Of a DNA stretch of 64,000 nucleotides, positions 62,757 through 64,000 are shown piece by piece. The notes under the pieces are model-generated. The model ran no database searches. It saw only the letters and a list, made by a program, of their open reading frames with translations, and was not told the DNA's origin. A program made the position numbers and the translations under genes. The DNA comes from Octadecabacter sp. B2R22 (lineage in GTDB: Bacteria > Pseudomonadota > Alphaproteobacteria > Rhodobacterales > Rhodobacteraceae). How positions within the stretch are numbered: the stretch's first letter is position 1; each line of letters begins with the position of its first letter. The stretch is taken from positions 558,001 to 622,000 of the forward strand of contig NZ_JAHKQJ010000010.1 in the NCBI RefSeq assembly GCF_018861045.1. The letters run 5' to 3'.

Positions 62757-62932
62757 ACCCCGTTGCTTTGGCGCTGTTCGGCGTCATTGCGTCTACGCTT
62801 GCTGGCACCTTCGTGGTCGTCGCCCTTGTGAGCGGCGTTTCTGGCCTTTGGCCGCTTTTGGGGGTTGCGGCGCTCGGGGCGGTGTTGGCGCTGCCCGCCG
62901 TCTGGTTCATCAGCCGCGCGATGGGGCGTTAG
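62753..62932 (+). CDS. small two-helix membrane protein, second of the pair
   Basis: GTG 62753 overlaps the TGA of the previous gene by 4 nt and gives 59 residues. The segment GVIASTLAGTFVVVALVSG and the end ALPAVWFISRAM align with the partner's VIGTTLAGTFMIAALVMG and SIPASWFIAKAI, so the two are paralogues. Coupled translation suggests equal amounts and possibly a heteromer. Function is unknown. Confidence 0.75.
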   Translation: MNPVALALFGVIASTLAGTFVVVALVSGVSGLWPLLGVAALGAVLALPAVWFISRAMGR

Positions 62933-63013
62933 GCTAAATGATTTCTTGTGAGAGCGACGGAACGTCCATGCTCGCACGTATCACCCTTAGAAACCCATTC
63001 TAAGGACTGTGAC

Positions 63014-63094
63014 ATGGCCTACCTTCCACATATCTTCTTGTTCTGCGTCGGTGGCGCGAGCTTGTTGGTATTTCTCACGTCTTCAATGAACTAG
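63014..63094 (+). CDS. possible 26-residue membrane peptide
   Basis: ATG 63014, with AAGGA about 7 nt upstream, opens 26 codons to TAG at 63092-63094. The peptide is almost wholly hydrophobic (MAYLPHIFLFCVGGASLLVF). Its last 4 nt overlap the end of the convergent hydrolase gene. It follows the two small membrane-protein genes and may belong with them. Confidence 0.35.
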   Translation: MAYLPHIFLFCVGGASLLVFLTSSMN

Positions 63095-63819
63095 ACGCAG
63101 AATGCCCGAACAGCGGCCTCGAACTCGCGCGGTTTTTGGGCGTGCAGCCAGTGCCCTGCGTCGCGCAGTTTGGCGAAATGGGCGTTCGGGAACAGGTTTT
63201 TGATGGCGGGGCGGTGTTCAGGCTGGACGTAGTCGCTGTCAGCCCCGGACAGGAAGAGGGCCGGACCGTCATAGGTGCCGCTTACGTCTGGAATACTCAG
63301 GATCTTGGGCATCTCGGCCTCAAGAGTGTCCAAGTTCAACAGCCAGCGTTTTTCTTTGACATCAAGGGATTGCAACAGGAAATCCCGCACCTCTGGGTCT
63401 AGGTTTTTGCCAGCGTCAGAGCGGCGTTCAATCGCGTTCAGGTCCACGCCGCGCATCGCGTTGATGTGTTGGGTTTGGGTGTGTGTGTAGGTCACGGGCG
63501 CGATATCGGCTACGATCAGGCGTTTCACCAGTTCTGGGTGGCGCAGTGCCAAGACCATCGCCGCCTTGCCGCCCATGGAATGGCCTACGACATAGGTTGG
63601 TCCGTCCAACAGTTCAGCCAGATCATCTGCCATATCGAAATAGCTGTGGGTGTCGAACCGTGGGCTGGACCCGTGGTTGCGCATGTCCGGGCAGACCACA
63701 AAGTATTGATCCGACAGTCTTTTGGCGATCACGTTCCAGTTGCGGCCAGAGCCAAAAAGCCCATGAGCAATGAGAAGTTTCGGCGCCGCAGGGTCACCAT
63801 GAGTGAGGATATTCAGCAT
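63091..63819 (-). CDS. alpha/beta-fold hydrolase (YbfF-like)
   Basis: The 242-residue esterase has HGLFGSGRNW (oxyanion hole), PDMRNHGSSPR, and the nucleophile elbow VVGHSMGGKAAM with Ser in GHSMGG. The C-terminal acid/base part is FLSGADSDYVQPEH and DAGHWLHAQKP with the catalytic His. The order and length fit the YbfF/PF00561 group of cytosolic esterases. The natural substrate is unknown. Confidence 0.92.
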   Translation of the reverse strand: MLNILTHGDPAAPKLLIAHGLFGSGRNWNVIAKRLSDQYFVVCPDMRNHGSSPRFDTHSYFDMADDLAELLDGPTYVVGHSMGGKAAMVLALRHPELVKRLIVADIAPVTYTHTQTQHINAMRGVDLNAIERRSDAGKNLDPEVRDFLLQSLDVKEKRWLLNLDTLEAEMPKILSIPDVSGTYDGPALFLSGADSDYVQPEHRPAIKNLFPNAHFAKLRDAGHWLHAQKPREFEAAVRAFCV

Positions 63820-63871
63820 CGTTTTTGACTAGACCACCTAAAGGAGAATTGAAAGGCAGATCGGCTCGCGC

Positions 63872-63885
63872 TACTACATGTAGTA
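63872..63885. promoter_or_regulatory. 14-bp palindrome at the start of the last gene
   Basis: TACTACATGTAGTA is a perfect palindrome whose last base is the A of the next gene's ATG. It could be an operator or a hairpin covering the start. Confidence 0.4.
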
Positions 63886-64000
63886 TGACGAGTGCCCTGA
63901 TACATAGACAAAGCGATGAGATTCGAAATCTGATCGAGGAACGCCTGAAGGTTAAGGGGCGCACGCTGGAAAAGGCATTGGCTAAGGCAGGGCGGTTGTT
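63885..64000 (+). CDS. hypothetical protein, 3' end cut by window
   Basis: ATG 63885 opens a frame that runs to the window edge, giving the first 38 residues, MTSALIHRQSDEIRNLIEER followed by LKVKGRTLEKALAKAG. It is helical and charged with no signal peptide. The sequence is too short to assign. It diverges from the hydrolase gene across 65 bp. Confidence 0.55.
   Translation, partial: MTSALIHRQSDEIRNLIEERLKVKGRTLEKALAKAGRL

Noticed and set aside
1-64000. CRISPR arrays, insertion sequences, integrases or att sites
   Set aside because: No regularly spaced direct repeats, transposase or integrase domains, or tRNA-adjacent duplications were seen.

Overview
This window looks like chromosomal DNA of a marine alphaproteobacterium of the order Rhodobacterales (Roseobacter-type). 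The evidence is the gene content: a GcrA cell-cycle regulator, a DUF1467 protein overlapping methylmalonyl-CoA epimerase, a VPLPA-CTERM exported protein, a DUF1800/DUF1501 pair, an MttB-like methyltransferase beside a GcvT-type flavoprotein, and 14-bp sites of the FnrL type. Base composition is moderately GC-rich, and coding is dense with many 1-14 nt gene overlaps. I saw no rRNA, tRNA, CRISPR array, transposase or prophage. The genus cannot be fixed from sequence alone.

Layout. 1-3.6 kb: DUF697 protein (cut by the window edge), YbjN-like protein, proC, csaA and a D-2-hydroxyacid dehydrogenase. 3.6-7.1 kb: thymidine kinase, a stretch dense in inverted repeats, a CII-like DNA-binding protein, a FabH-like synthase followed by a 24-residue lipoprotein, and a VPLPA-CTERM protein. 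7.3-13.9 kb: carB, a PAP2 membrane phosphatase and aspS with a clear terminator. 14-25.7 kb: DUF1800/DUF1501, a Flp-like mini-pilin, GNAT, a response regulator, mce-DUF1467, a nitroreductase, a membrane-anchored NYN nuclease, an HDAC-like amidohydrolase, an M48 lipoprotein, hemolysin III, YigZ and dgkA. 25.7-26.9 kb: structured repeats and an AT-richer orphan gene. 26.9-35.8 kb: rimO, then a surface-glycan cluster for a nonulosonic (sialic/legionaminic-like) acid, which also carries a Kdo-transferase paralogue and CDP-glycerol enzymes. 36-41 kb: a LysR regulator with an MttB-like methyltransferase and a GcvT-type demethylase. 41-47.4 kb: lipid A acyltransferase, pirin, canonical waaA, gcrA, an ABC-2 permease and a DMT exporter. 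47.4-55.5 kb: a ClbS-like protein, a putative Arg-codon leader peptide before argD-argF, gnd, hrpB and meaB. 55.6-64 kb: rpmB with a terminator, a copper-chaperone locus, a low-molecular-weight phosphatase, lepA ending in a perfect palindrome, a YaaC-like orphan gene, a structured repeat, and two small operons each preceded by an identical FnrL-like box.

The most unusual material is mostly outside the long genes. It comprises the tetra-arginine leader upstream of argD; the foldable region at 4.2-4.4 kb; two families of structured repeats whose stems differ by compensatory changes or by matched length; the 40-bp palindrome centred at the lepA stop codon; the twin FnrL-like boxes; and the mixed nonulosonate/glycerol-phosphate cluster with a second Kdo-transferase-like gene. 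All functions are assigned from sequence reading and family knowledge without database searches.
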